DNA of 64,000 nucleotides from Xanthobacteraceae bacterium (GCA_019635585.1 JAHBZE010000001.1:372001-436000), one strand, 5' to 3'. Shown: positions 1-8,679, numbered from the stretch's first letter. The notes: generated from the sequence alone by a model not told the origin. Made by a program: numbers and translations.

Positions 1-447
1 TGCGCCGCGCGCGATAATTTCCCATCAAGAGGCTGCCGGCCTCGAGCCCGACTTCGGCGGAAGGCGCGCGGACCACCTCTTCGCCGCGGTCGTTGCGAAT
101 TTCGATCCGTTCGGCGGTGAGCACCGGCGCGCCGGCGTTATCGTAATCGAGACGGGTACGGCCGATGTGGACTTTGTAGCCTGGCGGAAGTTTCTCTTCG
201 AGCGCACTCACGATCCACGGGGTCGCGACATCGACCGAAAGCAGACCCGTGAGAAACGCGACATAGACGCCAACTACGCAGAACACGAGTGCGGCGACGC
301 CACCGGCAAGCCAGCGCGCGACGCGGCCGAACTTGCCGCGGAAAACCCTGTTGAGCGGGGCGATCAGGCGGGCAGCAAAATTGGGCCGATCGAGCGGCCG
401 GTCGTCGTCTTCGTGCTCGTGCCACTTGTGGCTGTGGCCGGCTCTCA
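1..447 (-). CDS. AsmA/DUF3971-like membrane-anchored protein, N-terminal part
   Basis: Only the first 149 codons are in the window; the gene runs off the left edge. The ATG at 447 starts an acidic/histidine-rich cytoplasmic stretch (HKWHEHEDDD), then a basic segment, then one transmembrane helix at about residues 48-70 (GGVAALVFCVVGVYVAFLTG). The part after the helix begins a beta-rich region (TPWIVSALEEKLPPGYKVHI, then TRLDYDNAGAPVLTAERIEI) of the kind seen at the start of large AsmA/YhdP-type proteins that bridge inner and outer membrane. The family call rests on this pattern. The gene is divergent from the peroxiredoxin gene, with about 145 bp between them. Confidence 0.6.
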
Positions 448-592
448 TCCGCGCACTTGCCTCAACGATTGTCCCCTCGCGCCCCAAAGGCCGCCGCTGC
501 CGGCGAAGCCCCGAGAATCCGCGCCACCCCGCCCCCGGAATGCGCTAGAATCCAGCAATATCAAGCCTCTAAACCCGACGAAAGGAAGGCGC

Positions 593-1063
593 ATGACCGC
601 CTCGCCCACAGAAGGAACCCCCGCTCCGGACTTCACCCTGCCTGTGGATGGAGGCGGCTCGGTCGCGCTCTCGGCGCTGAAGGGTCGCAAGGTGGTGGTC
701 TATTTCTACCCAAAAGCGGATACCCCCGGCTGCACCCGGGAATCGATGGATTTCAGCCGCCTGAAACCGGCGTTCGAACAGGCCGGCGCAACCGTGATCG
801 GCGTCTCCGCAGACAAAGTCGCAGCGCAGGACAAATTCAAGGCGAAGCACGACCTCACGGTCCCGCTCGCATCCGACCCCGACCGCGAGATGATCGAGCG
901 CTATGGCGTCTGGGTGGAAAAGAGCATGTACGGAAAGACCTTCATGGGCATCGAGCGCGCGACCTTCCTGATCGACGCCAAGGGCGTAGTCCGGAAGGTC
1001 TGGCACAACGTCAAAGTCGAAGGACACGCCGAGGAAGTGCTCGGCGCGGTGAAGGCGCTTTAG
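593..1063 (+). CDS. bcp: Peroxiredoxin, Bcp/PrxQ family
   Basis: A 156-residue thiol peroxidase expected to reduce hydrogen peroxide and organic hydroperoxides in the cytoplasm. The AhpC/TSA fold is clear: PDFTLP at residues 12-17, the VVVYFYPKADTPGCT active-site segment with peroxidatic Cys47, and the later GIERATFLIDAKG strand. The second cysteine usually found five residues after the peroxidatic one in PrxQ is absent (TPGCTRESMDF), so this is a 1-Cys type that probably needs an external thiol partner. The start is the ATG preceded by AAAGGAAGG; the frame stays open upstream but that extension has no family similarity. Length is normal for the family. Confidence 0.93.
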   Translation: MTASPTEGTPAPDFTLPVDGGGSVALSALKGRKVVVYFYPKADTPGCTRESMDFSRLKPAFEQAGATVIGVSADKVAAQDKFKAKHDLTVPLASDPDREMIERYGVWVEKSMYGKTFMGIERATFLIDAKGVVRKVWHNVKVEGHAEEVLGAVKAL

Positions 1064-1079
1064 CCCCCCGCGCGCGCCA

Positions 1080-1094
1080 TTAACCGCGCGCTAA
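1080..1094 (+). promoter_or_regulatory. CtrA-like box before the M23 peptidase gene
   Basis: TTAA-CCGCGCG-CTAA matches the CtrA consensus TTAA-N7-TTAA at 7 of 8 positions. It lies about 62-76 bp before the peptidase start codon, a suitable place for control by the cell-cycle regulator. Binding is inferred only. Confidence 0.35.
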
Positions 1095-1155
1095 CCATAA
1101 CCGGGCTTCTATTCCTGATCTTGTGCCGGCGTGTGTCCCGGCTTCGAGGCTGGGA

Positions 1156-2469
1156 ATGGCGTATCAGTCCTCCTACGGTTCCGGTTATTCGTATCCGCGC
1201 GACAGTTTCGGCCAACGCCGCTACGACGTGCGGGAAGTTTCGTACGGGGTCTCGCGCCCGCTGTTCATCGGCACGCTCCTCGCCGCGATCCTGTTCGCAC
1301 TGTGGTCGGGCGCCACGACCTTCTATCTCGTGTTTCACGATGAAATCTTGCGAACGCTCGCCACGCGACAACTCGACGAAACGCGCACCAACGACGCGCA
1401 GATCGCGTCGCTGAGCACCGAAGTCGATCTGTTACGCTCCACGAAATTCGTCGATCAGGAAAAGATCGAGCGCCAGCTTTCCGATCTCCTGCGCCTGCAA
1501 AAGCTGATCGAAGCGCGGCACAACGCGCTCGCGGCGCTTACGCAGGCGATTGCGCGCAACAACGATGTGACGGGCTCGCTCCCGGCACAAGTCGCTCCGC
1601 TGCGCAGTGTGCCTGCGCCCACCGAACAACCTGCGCCGGACGCGAAGCCACGGCCGCTTTCGGACACGTATCTTCTCGACCCGCCGCTCGAGCGTTCGGC
1701 CTCGCTGCAATCGCGTGTCGTGGTTCCCCGGGCTTCCGCCGCGCCTTTGCCCGGAGACAAGAAACAGCAGGCCCTCGCTTCGGTCGAACGCACGCTGACG
1801 AGACTCGGCGCCCAGCAGGCGCAAGCGCTGAATGCGCTTGAAGCGGCACTAGACGAGCGCACCACGCGCACGAAGAAAGCGATCGCAGAACTCGGGGTGC
1901 GTTTGCCACGTACCGAGCAAAATGCCGAGGCGCCGGTCGGCGGCCCGTTCATTCCTTATTCCGGTGTTCCCGCCGACACCTTCATGCGCCAGGTGTTCCG
2001 CATCCGCCTCGCGGCGGCGGAACAGGAACGTATCGCGAAGCAACTGGAAGGTTTGCCGGTACAGCCGCCTGTACGCGGCGACATCCAGATCAACAGCAGC
2101 TTCGGCCCGCGACTCGATCCCTTCCTGCGCCGACTCGCGTTCCACTCGGGAACCGATCTGCGCGGCGAATATGGCGATCCGGTCCTCGCGGCTGCCGCGG
2201 GAACCGTGATCTATGCCGGGCGGCACAACGCCTATGGCAACATGGTCGAAATCGACCACGGCAACGGCCTCACCACGCGCTATGCGCATCTCTCGGCCAT
2301 TCTAGTGAAGGAAGGCGCCGTGCTCGCGGCCGGTGCCGTCGTCGGAAAGATCGGTTCCACCGGCCGTTCCACCGGTCCGCACCTGCATTTCGAGGTACGC
2401 GTCAACGGCGATCCGGTCGATCCCCGCCGTTACTTGCGCGCGGCCCGCCAACTCGCTGGCGCAAACTGA
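1156..2469 (+). CDS. Membrane-anchored M23 (LytM-like) peptidase
   Basis: A 437-residue protein with a short cytoplasmic N-terminus, one transmembrane helix (about residues 38-60, FIGTLLAAILFALWSGATTF), a coiled-coil stretch at about 75-140, a low-complexity linker and a C-terminal LytM/peptidase M23 domain. The domain carries the zinc-ligand motifs FHSGTDLRGEYGDP and GPHLHFEVRVNG, so both metal-binding parts are intact and it could cleave peptidoglycan cross-bridges. The layout resembles envelope proteins that act at division sites. The ATG at 1156 is preferred over an upstream GTG because it directly precedes the conserved-looking N-terminus. A CtrA-like box lies upstream. Confidence 0.85.
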   Translation: MAYQSSYGSGYSYPRDSFGQRRYDVREVSYGVSRPLFIGTLLAAILFALWSGATTFYLVFHDEILRTLATRQLDETRTNDAQIASLSTEVDLLRSTKFVDQEKIERQLSDLLRLQKLIEARHNALAALTQAIARNNDVTGSLPAQVAPLRSVPAPTEQPAPDAKPRPLSDTYLLDPPLERSASLQSRVVVPRASAAPLPGDKKQQALASVERTLTRLGAQQAQALNALEAALDERTTRTKKAIAELGVRLPRTEQNAEAPVGGPFIPYSGVPADTFMRQVFRIRLAAAEQERIAKQLEGLPVQPPVRGDIQINSSFGPRLDPFLRRLAFHSGTDLRGEYGDPVLAAAAGTVIYAGRHNAYGNMVEIDHGNGLTTRYAHLSAILVKEGAVLAAGAVVGKIGSTGRSTGPHLHFEVRVNGDPVDPRRYLRAARQLAGAN

Positions 2470-2585
2470 GACCCATCCGCCACGCCTTCAGCATTTGTTA
2501 GCCATTTCGGCGCGATTTTTATTCAAATCGCCGGGAACCGCGGAACGCTAAGCGGACCGACGAATTTACCGGCTACTGTATGTGT

Positions 2586-2671
2586 GAGTACCGAAGGGGA
2601 AGCCAATCACTCTATCGCTGGTAGCATGGAACCCTGACGGTATCCGGAGGTTACCCCTGCGGCTGGTACTC
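2586..2671 (+). ncRNA. Candidate structured RNA or leader
   Basis: Two arms pair over long range: GAGTACC (2586-2592) with GGTACTC (2665-2671), and just inside, GGGGAAGCC (2596-2604) with GGTTACCCC (2649-2657, one mismatch and one wobble). Together they make a long imperfect hairpin with an internal loop and about 44 nt enclosed. It lies in the gap between the M23 gene and a small ORF starting at 2730, so it could be a 5' leader or a separate small RNA. It did not match any riboswitch, SRP RNA or tmRNA motif I know. Confidence 0.3.
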
Positions 2672-2729
2672 GCGAGCGCCACGGGCCATGAGACTCCCGC
2701 TGGCCGAAGTGACTGAAAAGGCTAGGACT

Positions 2730-2954
2730 ATGACGGATCTGAAGCGAAGCGAGATTGAGGCCAGCGGCCCGCAGGCTCCCGAAGGGGGCCGCGAAAGCAG
2801 CCGCGATCCCAATGTGAATCAGCCGCCCGAAGAGCGTCCTTACGGCGATGCCAGCAACCTATACGAAATTCCGCGCATACGGCCCGACGATCCGCCGATG
2901 CGCAAATGGTGGACGGACGACGAGCCGCAACGCGAAAGCGGCTCGCCGGAATAA
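2730..2954 (+). CDS. Small hydrophilic protein of unknown function
   Basis: A 74-residue acidic, proline-rich protein (PNVNQPPEERPYGDASNLYE, later MRKWWTDDEP) with no signal peptide, membrane segment or recognised domain. It looks disordered except for the Trp-rich C-terminal part. The ATG at 2730 follows GCTAGGACT, a weak ribosome-binding site; an upstream in-frame ATG at 2688 is also possible. It follows the structured segment at 2586-2671 and converges on the small zinc-ribbon-like gene on the other strand. Confidence 0.5.
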   Translation: MTDLKRSEIEASGPQAPEGGRESSRDPNVNQPPEERPYGDASNLYEIPRIRPDDPPMRKWWTDDEPQRESGSPE

Positions 2955-2960
2955 AGGCGG

Positions 2961-3179
2961 CTACTCGGCGGCGACCGCTACCGCCTCGAAGCGCGGCACG
3001 CGGCGCTCCGTATCCTCGACCCAAGCGTCGCCTGCGAACCACTCGTGATCGCGGTCGCAATGCGGGCAATAGCTCCGCGCGAAGAACACCGGCGAGGAAT
3101 AGAACTTCTTCTTCTCGGCTTTCATCCCGGTGGGCACGGCTTCACCCGTGACCGGGCATTCGAACATCACGTTTCCCAT
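2961..3179 (-). CDS. Small zinc-ribbon-like protein
   Basis: A 72-residue protein with two cysteine/histidine clusters: CPVTGE near the N-terminus and SYCPHCDRDHEWF in the middle. The pattern suggests one zinc-binding knuckle. The start is the ATG at 3179, preceded by a strong GAGGAGGG ribosome-binding site; longer upstream readings lack one. No specific function is recognised. It lies downstream of the fadD terminator and is probably transcribed on its own. Confidence 0.7.
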   Translation of the reverse strand: MGNVMFECPVTGEAVPTGMKAEKKKFYSSPVFFARSYCPHCDRDHEWFAGDAWVEDTERRVPRFEAVAVAAE

Positions 3180-3314
3180 GATTCCCTCCTCGAATTTCCC
3201 ATCGTCGTTGGCGAGGTTCGTAGGCGGGTCTCGTGAAGGCCGTTTGACGGGAACGGCACCATTGCGGGGTAACTTTGCGGCGAGAAGGAGTCGCAAGCAA
3301 CGAACTGTAACAAT

Positions 3315-3344
3315 GAAAAACCGCCGGAGATTTCTCTCCGGCGG
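3315..3344 (-). terminator. Rho-independent terminator after fadD
   Basis: On the minus strand CCGCCGGAGA, loop GAAA and TCTCCGGCGG form a perfect 10-bp stem followed by five T residues, 26 bp after the fadD stop codon. Confidence 0.85.
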
Positions 3345-3369
3345 CTTTCATTTCGCACTCGCGAAAAGT

Positions 3370-5067
3370 TTACGCAGCCTTGTCGGACGTGCGCTGGTCC
3401 ATGTCGCGCAATTCGCGCCGCAGAATCTTGCCGACGTTGGTCTTCGGCAGATCGGAGCGGAATTCGATGTATTTCGGCTTCTTGTAGCCGGTGAGATTCT
3501 CGGCGGCGAATTTCATCAGATCCTTTTCGGTGACGTTCGGATCCTTCTTCACCACGAAGAGCTTCACGGCTTCGCCCGAAGACGCATCCGGCACGCCAAT
3601 GACGGCGCATTCGAGCACGCCCGGATGCATCGCCATCACGCCTTCGACTTCGTTCGGATAAACGTTGAAGCCGGAGACGTTCACCATGTCCTTCTTGCGA
3701 TCGACGATATAGACGAAGCCGTTCTCGTCGATGCGGCCGATGTCGCCGGTGCGGAAGAAGCCGTCGGACGTCATCACCTTCGCGGTCTCCTCCGGACGCT
3801 GCCAGTAGCCGGCCATCACCTGCGGACCCTTCGCGCAAATTTCGCCGACTTCGCCGATCGGCAATTCCTTGCCGGCATCGTCGCGGATCGAGATGATCGT
3901 GGACGGGACCGGTAGGCCGATCGAGCCGTTATAGGCGGTGTTGGTGCCGGGGTTACAGGTGAGCACGGGTGCCGTTTCGGAAAGGCCATAGCCTTCGAGG
4001 ATCGGCGCCTTGGTTTTCGCGAGCCACTTGTCGGCGACCGCCTTCTGCACCGCCATGCCGCCGCCGTTCGCGACTTTCAGCATCGACCAGTCGATCTTGT
4101 CGAAGTCAGGATGATTGAGCAGCGCGTTGTAGAGCGTGTTCACCGCCGGGAAAGTCGTGACCTTGTACTTCTGCAGGTCTTTGATCAGCGCCGGCAGATC
4201 GCGCGGATTGGCGATCAGCAAGCAGCATGCGCCCGCGCGTGTGCCGAGGAAGAAGCACGCGGTCAGCGCGAAGATGTGATAGAGCGGCAGCGCCGTCACG
4301 ATCATCAACTGCTCGACCTTCGGCTCCTTCTGCAGCACCGGCTGGAGCCATTCGTCGTTCTGCAGAATGTTCGCGATCACGTTGCGGTGCGTCAGGATCG
4401 CGCCCTTTGAAACGCCGGTGGTGCCGCCGGTATATTGCAGGAAAGCGACGTCCTGGGGCCCGAGTTGCGGCTTCGATAGCGTCTTGCTTTTGCCGGTCGA
4501 GAGCGCGGCATTGAACTGCACGGCTCCCGGCAAGTTGTAGGCCGGCACCAGCTTCTTCACCTTGCGCACGACGAAGTTTACGATCGTGCCCTTGAAGCCG
4601 AGCATGTCGCCCATGTTGGCGAGCACGATGTGCTTCAGGCTCGGCACTTTCGCGCGCACCTTCTCGAGCGTGCTTGCGAAATTTTCGAGAATGACGATCG
4701 CGGAGGCGCCAGAGTCGTTGAGCTGGTGCTCGAGTTCGCGCGGTGTGTAGAGCGGGTTCACGTTCACGACGGTTAGGCCCGCGCGCAGGATACCGGCGAT
4801 CGCCACCGGATATTGCAGCACGTTCGGCATCATGATCGCGACTCGATCGCCCTTCTTCAGGCCGACGGATTGCAGATAGGCGCCGAGCGCTGCCGAACTC
4901 TTGTCGAGATCGGCGTAGGTCAAGCCCTTGTCCATCGAGATGAAGGCCTTGCGCGACGCGTAGTTCTTGAAGCTCTCTTCAAGCACCTGCACCAGCGAGG
5001 TGTAGGCATCGGCGTTGATTTCCGCAGGCACGCCCGCGGGATAGTTTTTCAGCCAGACTTTTTCCAC
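3370..5067 (-). CDS. fadD: Long-chain fatty-acid--CoA ligase
   Basis: A 565-residue acyl-CoA synthetase that activates long-chain fatty acids with ATP and CoA for beta-oxidation or lipid synthesis. ANL-superfamily motifs are present in order: the P-loop-like YTGGTTGVSKGAILTH, GYGLSET, DGFFRTGDIG, the hinge DRKKDMVNVSGFNVYPNEVE, and PKTNVGKILRREL with the catalytic lysine. The start is taken as the GTG at 5067 (VEKVWLKNYPAGVPAEI), because GGGAGGG lies just upstream and family members begin with this sequence; an upstream ATG at 5142 would add 25 unconserved residues. It lies downstream of the TetR-DUF1330 pair in the same direction and ends at a strong terminator. Confidence 0.93.
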   Translation of the reverse strand: MEKVWLKNYPAGVPAEINADAYTSLVQVLEESFKNYASRKAFISMDKGLTYADLDKSSAALGAYLQSVGLKKGDRVAIMMPNVLQYPVAIAGILRAGLTVVNVNPLYTPRELEHQLNDSGASAIVILENFASTLEKVRAKVPSLKHIVLANMGDMLGFKGTIVNFVVRKVKKLVPAYNLPGAVQFNAALSTGKSKTLSKPQLGPQDVAFLQYTGGTTGVSKGAILTHRNVIANILQNDEWLQPVLQKEPKVEQLMIVTALPLYHIFALTACFFLGTRAGACCLLIANPRDLPALIKDLQKYKVTTFPAVNTLYNALLNHPDFDKIDWSMLKVANGGGMAVQKAVADKWLAKTKAPILEGYGLSETAPVLTCNPGTNTAYNGSIGLPVPSTIISIRDDAGKELPIGEVGEICAKGPQVMAGYWQRPEETAKVMTSDGFFRTGDIGRIDENGFVYIVDRKKDMVNVSGFNVYPNEVEGVMAMHPGVLECAVIGVPDASSGEAVKLFVVKKDPNVTEKDLMKFAAENLTGYKKPKYIEFRSDLPKTNVGKILRRELRDMDQRTSDKAA

Positions 5068-5238
5068 GACGTAAATCCCTCCCGGAACACCGGATTTTGC
5101 TTTTTCTTCCTTGCCCCGAGGAATACCAAAGCGCCGGGCCAAATCATAGAGTCCGTTACGTCAGGTTTACGCCACGGCGCGTATCCGCCGGGCGCATTAC
5201 CGTAACGGCATCAAGGGTTTGGCTTCGCCGAAGAACTA

Positions 5239-5673
5239 CTACCCGGCTTCCGGCAGCTCGCCGAAGCCGCGGCCGACTTTTGCGGGCGCGCAGCGGATCA
5301 AGCGGCTGTCTTCGACCGCCGCCTGACGGTGCTTCACCGCTTCGCGATAGACCGGATCGCGGATCATATCGGCGAAGGCCTGCACGCTCGGATATTGCGC
5401 GATGAAGCAATGATCCCAACGCTCGCTCTGCGGGCCGATCAGCATCAGTTCGAACTTGCCCTGCCAGATGATCTTGCCGCCGAGCCGCTCGAAGACCGGC
5501 CCGCTCTCGCGGCCGTAAGCAGCATAAGCCTCGGCACCGGTCGCTTTGCGTCCATCGGCATACTTCGCGACGGCGCGCAGTTGCACGAGGTTCAACATCT
5601 GAATCGGCCCTTCGCGATTGTTCTCGCGGAAGAGCGCGAAGATTTCCTTGGTGGGATCGATGTGGCCGGTCAT
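5239..5673 (-). CDS. DUF1330-family protein
   Basis: A 144-residue small alpha/beta (dimeric ferredoxin-like barrel) protein. QMLNLVQLRAVAKY, the central tyrosine-rich AEAYAAYGRESGPVF and IAQYPSVQAFADMIRDPVY match the usual DUF1330 layout, although the N-terminus is longer than average. Biochemical function is unknown for the family. The start ATG overlaps the stop region of the upstream TetR gene by 4 bp, so the two are translationally coupled and probably form an operon leading towards fadD. Confidence 0.8.
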   Translation of the reverse strand: MTGHIDPTKEIFALFRENNREGPIQMLNLVQLRAVAKYADGRKATGAEAYAAYGRESGPVFERLGGKIIWQGKFELMLIGPQSERWDHCFIAQYPSVQAFADMIRDPVYREAVKHRQAAVEDSRLIRCAPAKVGRGFGELPEAG

Positions 5674-6347
5674 CGTTTCACTCTCTTCTTCGTTGCCGAA
5701 GCTGCAGGGCGTTTCGTCTTGTAGTTCGGATCGAAGCCTACGCGAAACTGGCGCACGAACTGCCGCGCGATCTCTTCGACCGAAAGTCCCCGACCCTGCC
5801 GATGCCAGACCGGCAGCCAGTTCAGCGCGCCCAGCAACTGCAAGCGAAATAATTTCGGATCGACATTCGCGGGAAGCTGCAAATCCGCGACCAGCACCGC
5901 GATCAGCCGCTCATAGGCGTCGCGCTGCGGCACCATGATCTTGCGAAAGGGAGCAAGACTTCCCTCGTAATACTGCGCGGCAATCGCGGCCCCGGTCTGT
6001 CCGGGTGACGCGAAATTGCGCGAATGCGCGGCCGCCGCCGCCTCGAGCCGTTCCCACGGGTCTTTAATGTCGGCAATCGCCGCCATCACTTCACGCTGCA
6101 CGATCTCGAGACTACGGCCGTGCACCGCGACGAAGATCTCTTCCTTACTCGGGAAGTGATAATAGAGCGACGCCGTGGTCATGCCGACGGCCTGCGCGAT
6201 GTCGCGGATCGAGATGCCCTCGAAACCGCGCCGCGCGAACAGCTTCTGCGCCGCGTTCATGATCTTCTCGCGGCTCGCCTCAGCCTTGGATTCCTTTTTG
6301 TCGTTCAGCGGCGTCAAGGCATTTCTCGGCTGTCGCGCGGCGGTCAT
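5670..6347 (-). CDS. TetR/AcrR-family transcriptional regulator
   Basis: A 225-residue repressor-type protein. The N-terminal helix-turn-helix is typical (REKIMNAAQKLFARRGFEGI, then SIRDIAQAVGMTTASLYYHF, then SKEEIF), followed by an all-helical ligand-binding domain of unknown ligand. The neighbouring fadD suggests a fatty-acyl or related effector, by inference. The C-terminus is basic (KTKRPAASATKKRVKR). The gene overlaps the DUF1330 start by 4 bp. A palindrome at 6374-6390, between this gene and the divergent gene at 6422, is a likely operator for autoregulation. Confidence 0.9.
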   Translation of the reverse strand: MTAARQPRNALTPLNDKKESKAEASREKIMNAAQKLFARRGFEGISIRDIAQAVGMTTASLYYHFPSKEEIFVAVHGRSLEIVQREVMAAIADIKDPWERLEAAAAAHSRNFASPGQTGAAIAAQYYEGSLAPFRKIMVPQRDAYERLIAVLVADLQLPANVDPKLFRLQLLGALNWLPVWHRQGRGLSVEEIARQFVRQFRVGFDPNYKTKRPAASATKKRVKR

Positions 6348-6373
6348 TTCCAGGGCTCCGGGCCATTTGACTT

Positions 6374-6390
6374 TTACCGATCGATCGTTA
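6374..6390. promoter_or_regulatory. Candidate TetR operator
   Basis: TTACCGATCGATCGTTA is a near-perfect palindrome centred on CGATCGATCG. It lies 27 bp before the TetR start and 32 bp before the divergent TTG-start gene, the usual place for a TetR-family autoregulatory site. Confidence 0.4.
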
Positions 6391-6421
6391 GAAAATCACC
6401 CCGGTCAGGGGAGGATCGGAA

Positions 6422-6784
6422 TTGCAAATCCTACAGGCTCCGAAAAGAGAGACCAATCCGGCCGCTCCCGAGGCGGCAAACGACCCCCTGACCGCGCTTG
6501 CCGAAGACCTCGAGCGCCTGAACGCCGAAATCCTAGCGCTTTACAAGGCCGAGTTGCCGGCGGCGCTGATCCACCAGATCACGCGCGGCGCGCGCGAACA
6601 GGCGGCAATCGCCAACCTGATCCTCGACGACTGCGTGACGCGCGCGAAACGCGGCTCGCTGAACGCCAAGCACATTGCAAATGCGCGGAAATGGATCGCC
6701 GGCGCCCGGCGCTGGATCGAAGACCGCAAGGTCAACTACGCGGCCAACATCCGCCGCAAGTTCTACGTCATCAAGCAGCGCTGA
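6422..6784 (+). CDS. Conserved-looking helical protein of unknown function
   Basis: A 120-residue soluble, mostly helical protein with basic patches (DDCVTRAKRGSLNAKHIANA, then RKWIAGARRWIEDRKVNY). There is no internal methionine, so the start is the TTG at 6422, supported by GGGGAGG eight bases upstream. It is divergent from the TetR gene across the putative operator, so it may also be controlled by it. No domain is recognised. Confidence 0.65.
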   Translation: MQILQAPKRETNPAAPEAANDPLTALAEDLERLNAEILALYKAELPAALIHQITRGAREQAAIANLILDDCVTRAKRGSLNAKHIANARKWIAGARRWIEDRKVNYAANIRRKFYVIKQR

Positions 6785-6796
6785 AGTTCCTCGCCG

Positions 6797-7708
6797 TTAT
6801 TTCAGCCGCAGCATCTCGAAGCGCAGCGCCAGCGGATAAAAGCCCGGCCAGTTGCTCCAGCGCTGCGAGCCCGCCTCCGACAGCGCCCAAAGCGCCCCAC
6901 CCTCTTCGAAGCTGATGCCTTCGATGCCTGCCGGCATTTCGTAGCGCGCGATCACCGCGCCGGTCTTGCGGTCGAGCTTCACGAGTTCGCCGAACTTCGA
7001 GCCGCTGCGCGTCACCCACAGCGCGCCTGCTGCATCGAAGGCGGCACCTTGCGCGAAGATCGGGATGGAAAGCGTCGTCATGGCATCCGCTTCGGTGAGC
7101 TCCTTCTTTGCGAGCGCGCCCCAAGCAAACTTGTGCATGTATGCTGGTTCCTTGCGCTCGTATTGGCCGAGCCAGAAACCATCGGCTTCCACCGCACCAA
7201 AAGAGCCCTTCACCGGCGCGTGGATTTTCACGCTGCGTAATACGCGGCCGATGGGCTGCCCCTTCGCCAGTTCGATTTCGAACAGCACGCGCGTATCGAT
7301 AACGAGAAGATGCCCGCGCTGGCCTATCGCGAGCCCGCCCGCATGACCGCAGCTTTCTGGCAGATCGAGATGACCGAGCACGACGCCATTCTTCGCATCC
7401 ATCGCAAACAGACGGCATGGCCCGCGATCCTGCTGCCGGTCGGTGCTGCGATAACTCGAAAAGAATAACTTGCCGTCGAGATAGACGAGGCCCTGCGGGA
7501 CATAACCGTCCTGTAAGCCGGGCAGCCAGATGCGCCTCGTCAACGCCTGCGCATTTGGGATCGGTGCAAGCTCGCGTGCGGCATAAGCGGGCTTGGTGCC
7601 GAGCGGTTCTTCTGCATAGCCCGGCGACGACGCAATCAGGAAAACAACCGCGGCAGACAAGCAGCGGGTCGCGAGCCCGCAAATCCGCGACATCAATTTC
7701 TGCCGCAT
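6797..7708 (-). CDS. Exported beta-propeller-like protein
   Basis: A 303-residue protein with a Sec signal peptide (basic start, hydrophobic core CLSAAVVFLIASSPGYA, cleavage after YAEE). The mature part has repeated strands such as PQGLVYLDGKLFFSSY, GGLAIGQRGHLLVI and GAAFDAAGALWVTRSGSKFG, which resemble SMP-30/NHL-type propeller blades, so a periplasmic binding or lactonase-like role is possible but unproven. The ATG at 7708 with GGAGG before it is preferred to an upstream GTG. It converges with the gene at 6422. Confidence 0.7.
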   Translation of the reverse strand: MRQKLMSRICGLATRCLSAAVVFLIASSPGYAEEPLGTKPAYAARELAPIPNAQALTRRIWLPGLQDGYVPQGLVYLDGKLFFSSYRSTDRQQDRGPCRLFAMDAKNGVVLGHLDLPESCGHAGGLAIGQRGHLLVIDTRVLFEIELAKGQPIGRVLRSVKIHAPVKGSFGAVEADGFWLGQYERKEPAYMHKFAWGALAKKELTEADAMTTLSIPIFAQGAAFDAAGALWVTRSGSKFGELVKLDRKTGAVIARYEMPAGIEGISFEEGGALWALSEAGSQRWSNWPGFYPLALRFEMLRLK

Positions 7709-7776
7709 GACTGCGCCTCCGTTCACGCGAGCTTAAACGCGCGCAAGGAGCCTGTCAGCGGGCGGCGCAAAATTCG

Positions 7777-8679
7777 CTAGTGGATACCCTTCCACATCTG
7801 GAAGAAGGTGATGCCGATCTCGAAGGCGATCAGCGCGACGATCAGCATCTCCAGCCGCAGCGAACGCTCGGTATCGATCATGTCGGTCAAAGCCTGCGCG
7901 GTGTCGGCCACGACTTTCAGCTTCCGGTTCAGCCCGTCGACGCGCTCGGCAAGCTCGTATTCTTCCTTGAGACGCGCATAGAGACGGCTGAGGTCGGGAC
8001 GATCCCACAACACATCCGGATCTTCCGCGACTGCGACACGTCCCGAGACGCGATGCTGCACCAGCAGCGCGTTGCCGATGTGCTTCAGAATCGCACGGCG
8101 GCCGCCGGGCGTCCTGCCCTTGATGGCCAACGTGCGCGCGAACGGCTCGGTCTGCTCGAGCACCGCAGCCACGTCGCGTTCGTCGTGGGCGAGCACGACG
8201 GAATCCGCAAGCGCATAGGCGACGAGCAAGAGCCGCTCCAGCGTCACCGCACGCATATAGATCGGGCCGCCGGGCGGAATCTGGTCCTCGCGTTCGGCGT
8301 TGACTTCGACCTGTGCTGCCTCCTCCTCGCGCATGTCGAAGGCGCCGACGATGCGATGCTTGAGGCTTGCGAGCACGCCGTCTTCTTCCAGCGCGGAAAG
8401 GCCGATCATCACCACCACGCCATAGCGGAACACGACAGCGATGCCGTTCGCGCCGGCGCGGAACGCGAGCGGCGTAGTGGACAACGTATCGGAGCGCTCG
8501 AGACCGGAGGTGTCGATGCGGTCGCCGACCAAGATCGCGCGCACGGTCACCTTTTGCCCGAACACAGGAAGGTTCGTGGGCAAAGTGTCGGTTTCTCCGC
8601 CGCGCAGCATTTGAAATTCTTTCACAACGTCGAGCATGAAATTCTCGGGAAACGGGCGACGCCCGCGCACCGCGATCAT
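7777..8679 (-). CDS. RMD1/DUF155-family membrane protein
   Basis: A 300-residue protein of the RMD1/YagE (DUF155) family. The N-terminal half is alpha/beta (KVTVRAILVGDRIDTSGLE, then FRYGVVVMIGLS). The C-terminal half is helical and ends in the typical membrane anchor LRLEMLIVALIAFEIGITFF followed by QMWKGIH. Eukaryotic relatives act in mitochondrial translation or membrane organisation; the bacterial role is unknown. The start is uncertain: ATG 8679 has no clear ribosome-binding site and the internal ATG at 8637 is an alternative. Confidence 0.85.
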   Translation of the reverse strand: MIAVRGRRPFPENFMLDVVKEFQMLRGGETDTLPTNLPVFGQKVTVRAILVGDRIDTSGLERSDTLSTTPLAFRAGANGIAVVFRYGVVVMIGLSALEEDGVLASLKHRIVGAFDMREEEAAQVEVNAEREDQIPPGGPIYMRAVTLERLLLVAYALADSVVLAHDERDVAAVLEQTEPFARTLAIKGRTPGGRRAILKHIGNALLVQHRVSGRVAVAEDPDVLWDRPDLSRLYARLKEEYELAERVDGLNRKLKVVADTAQALTDMIDTERSLRLEMLIVALIAFEIGITFFQMWKGIH

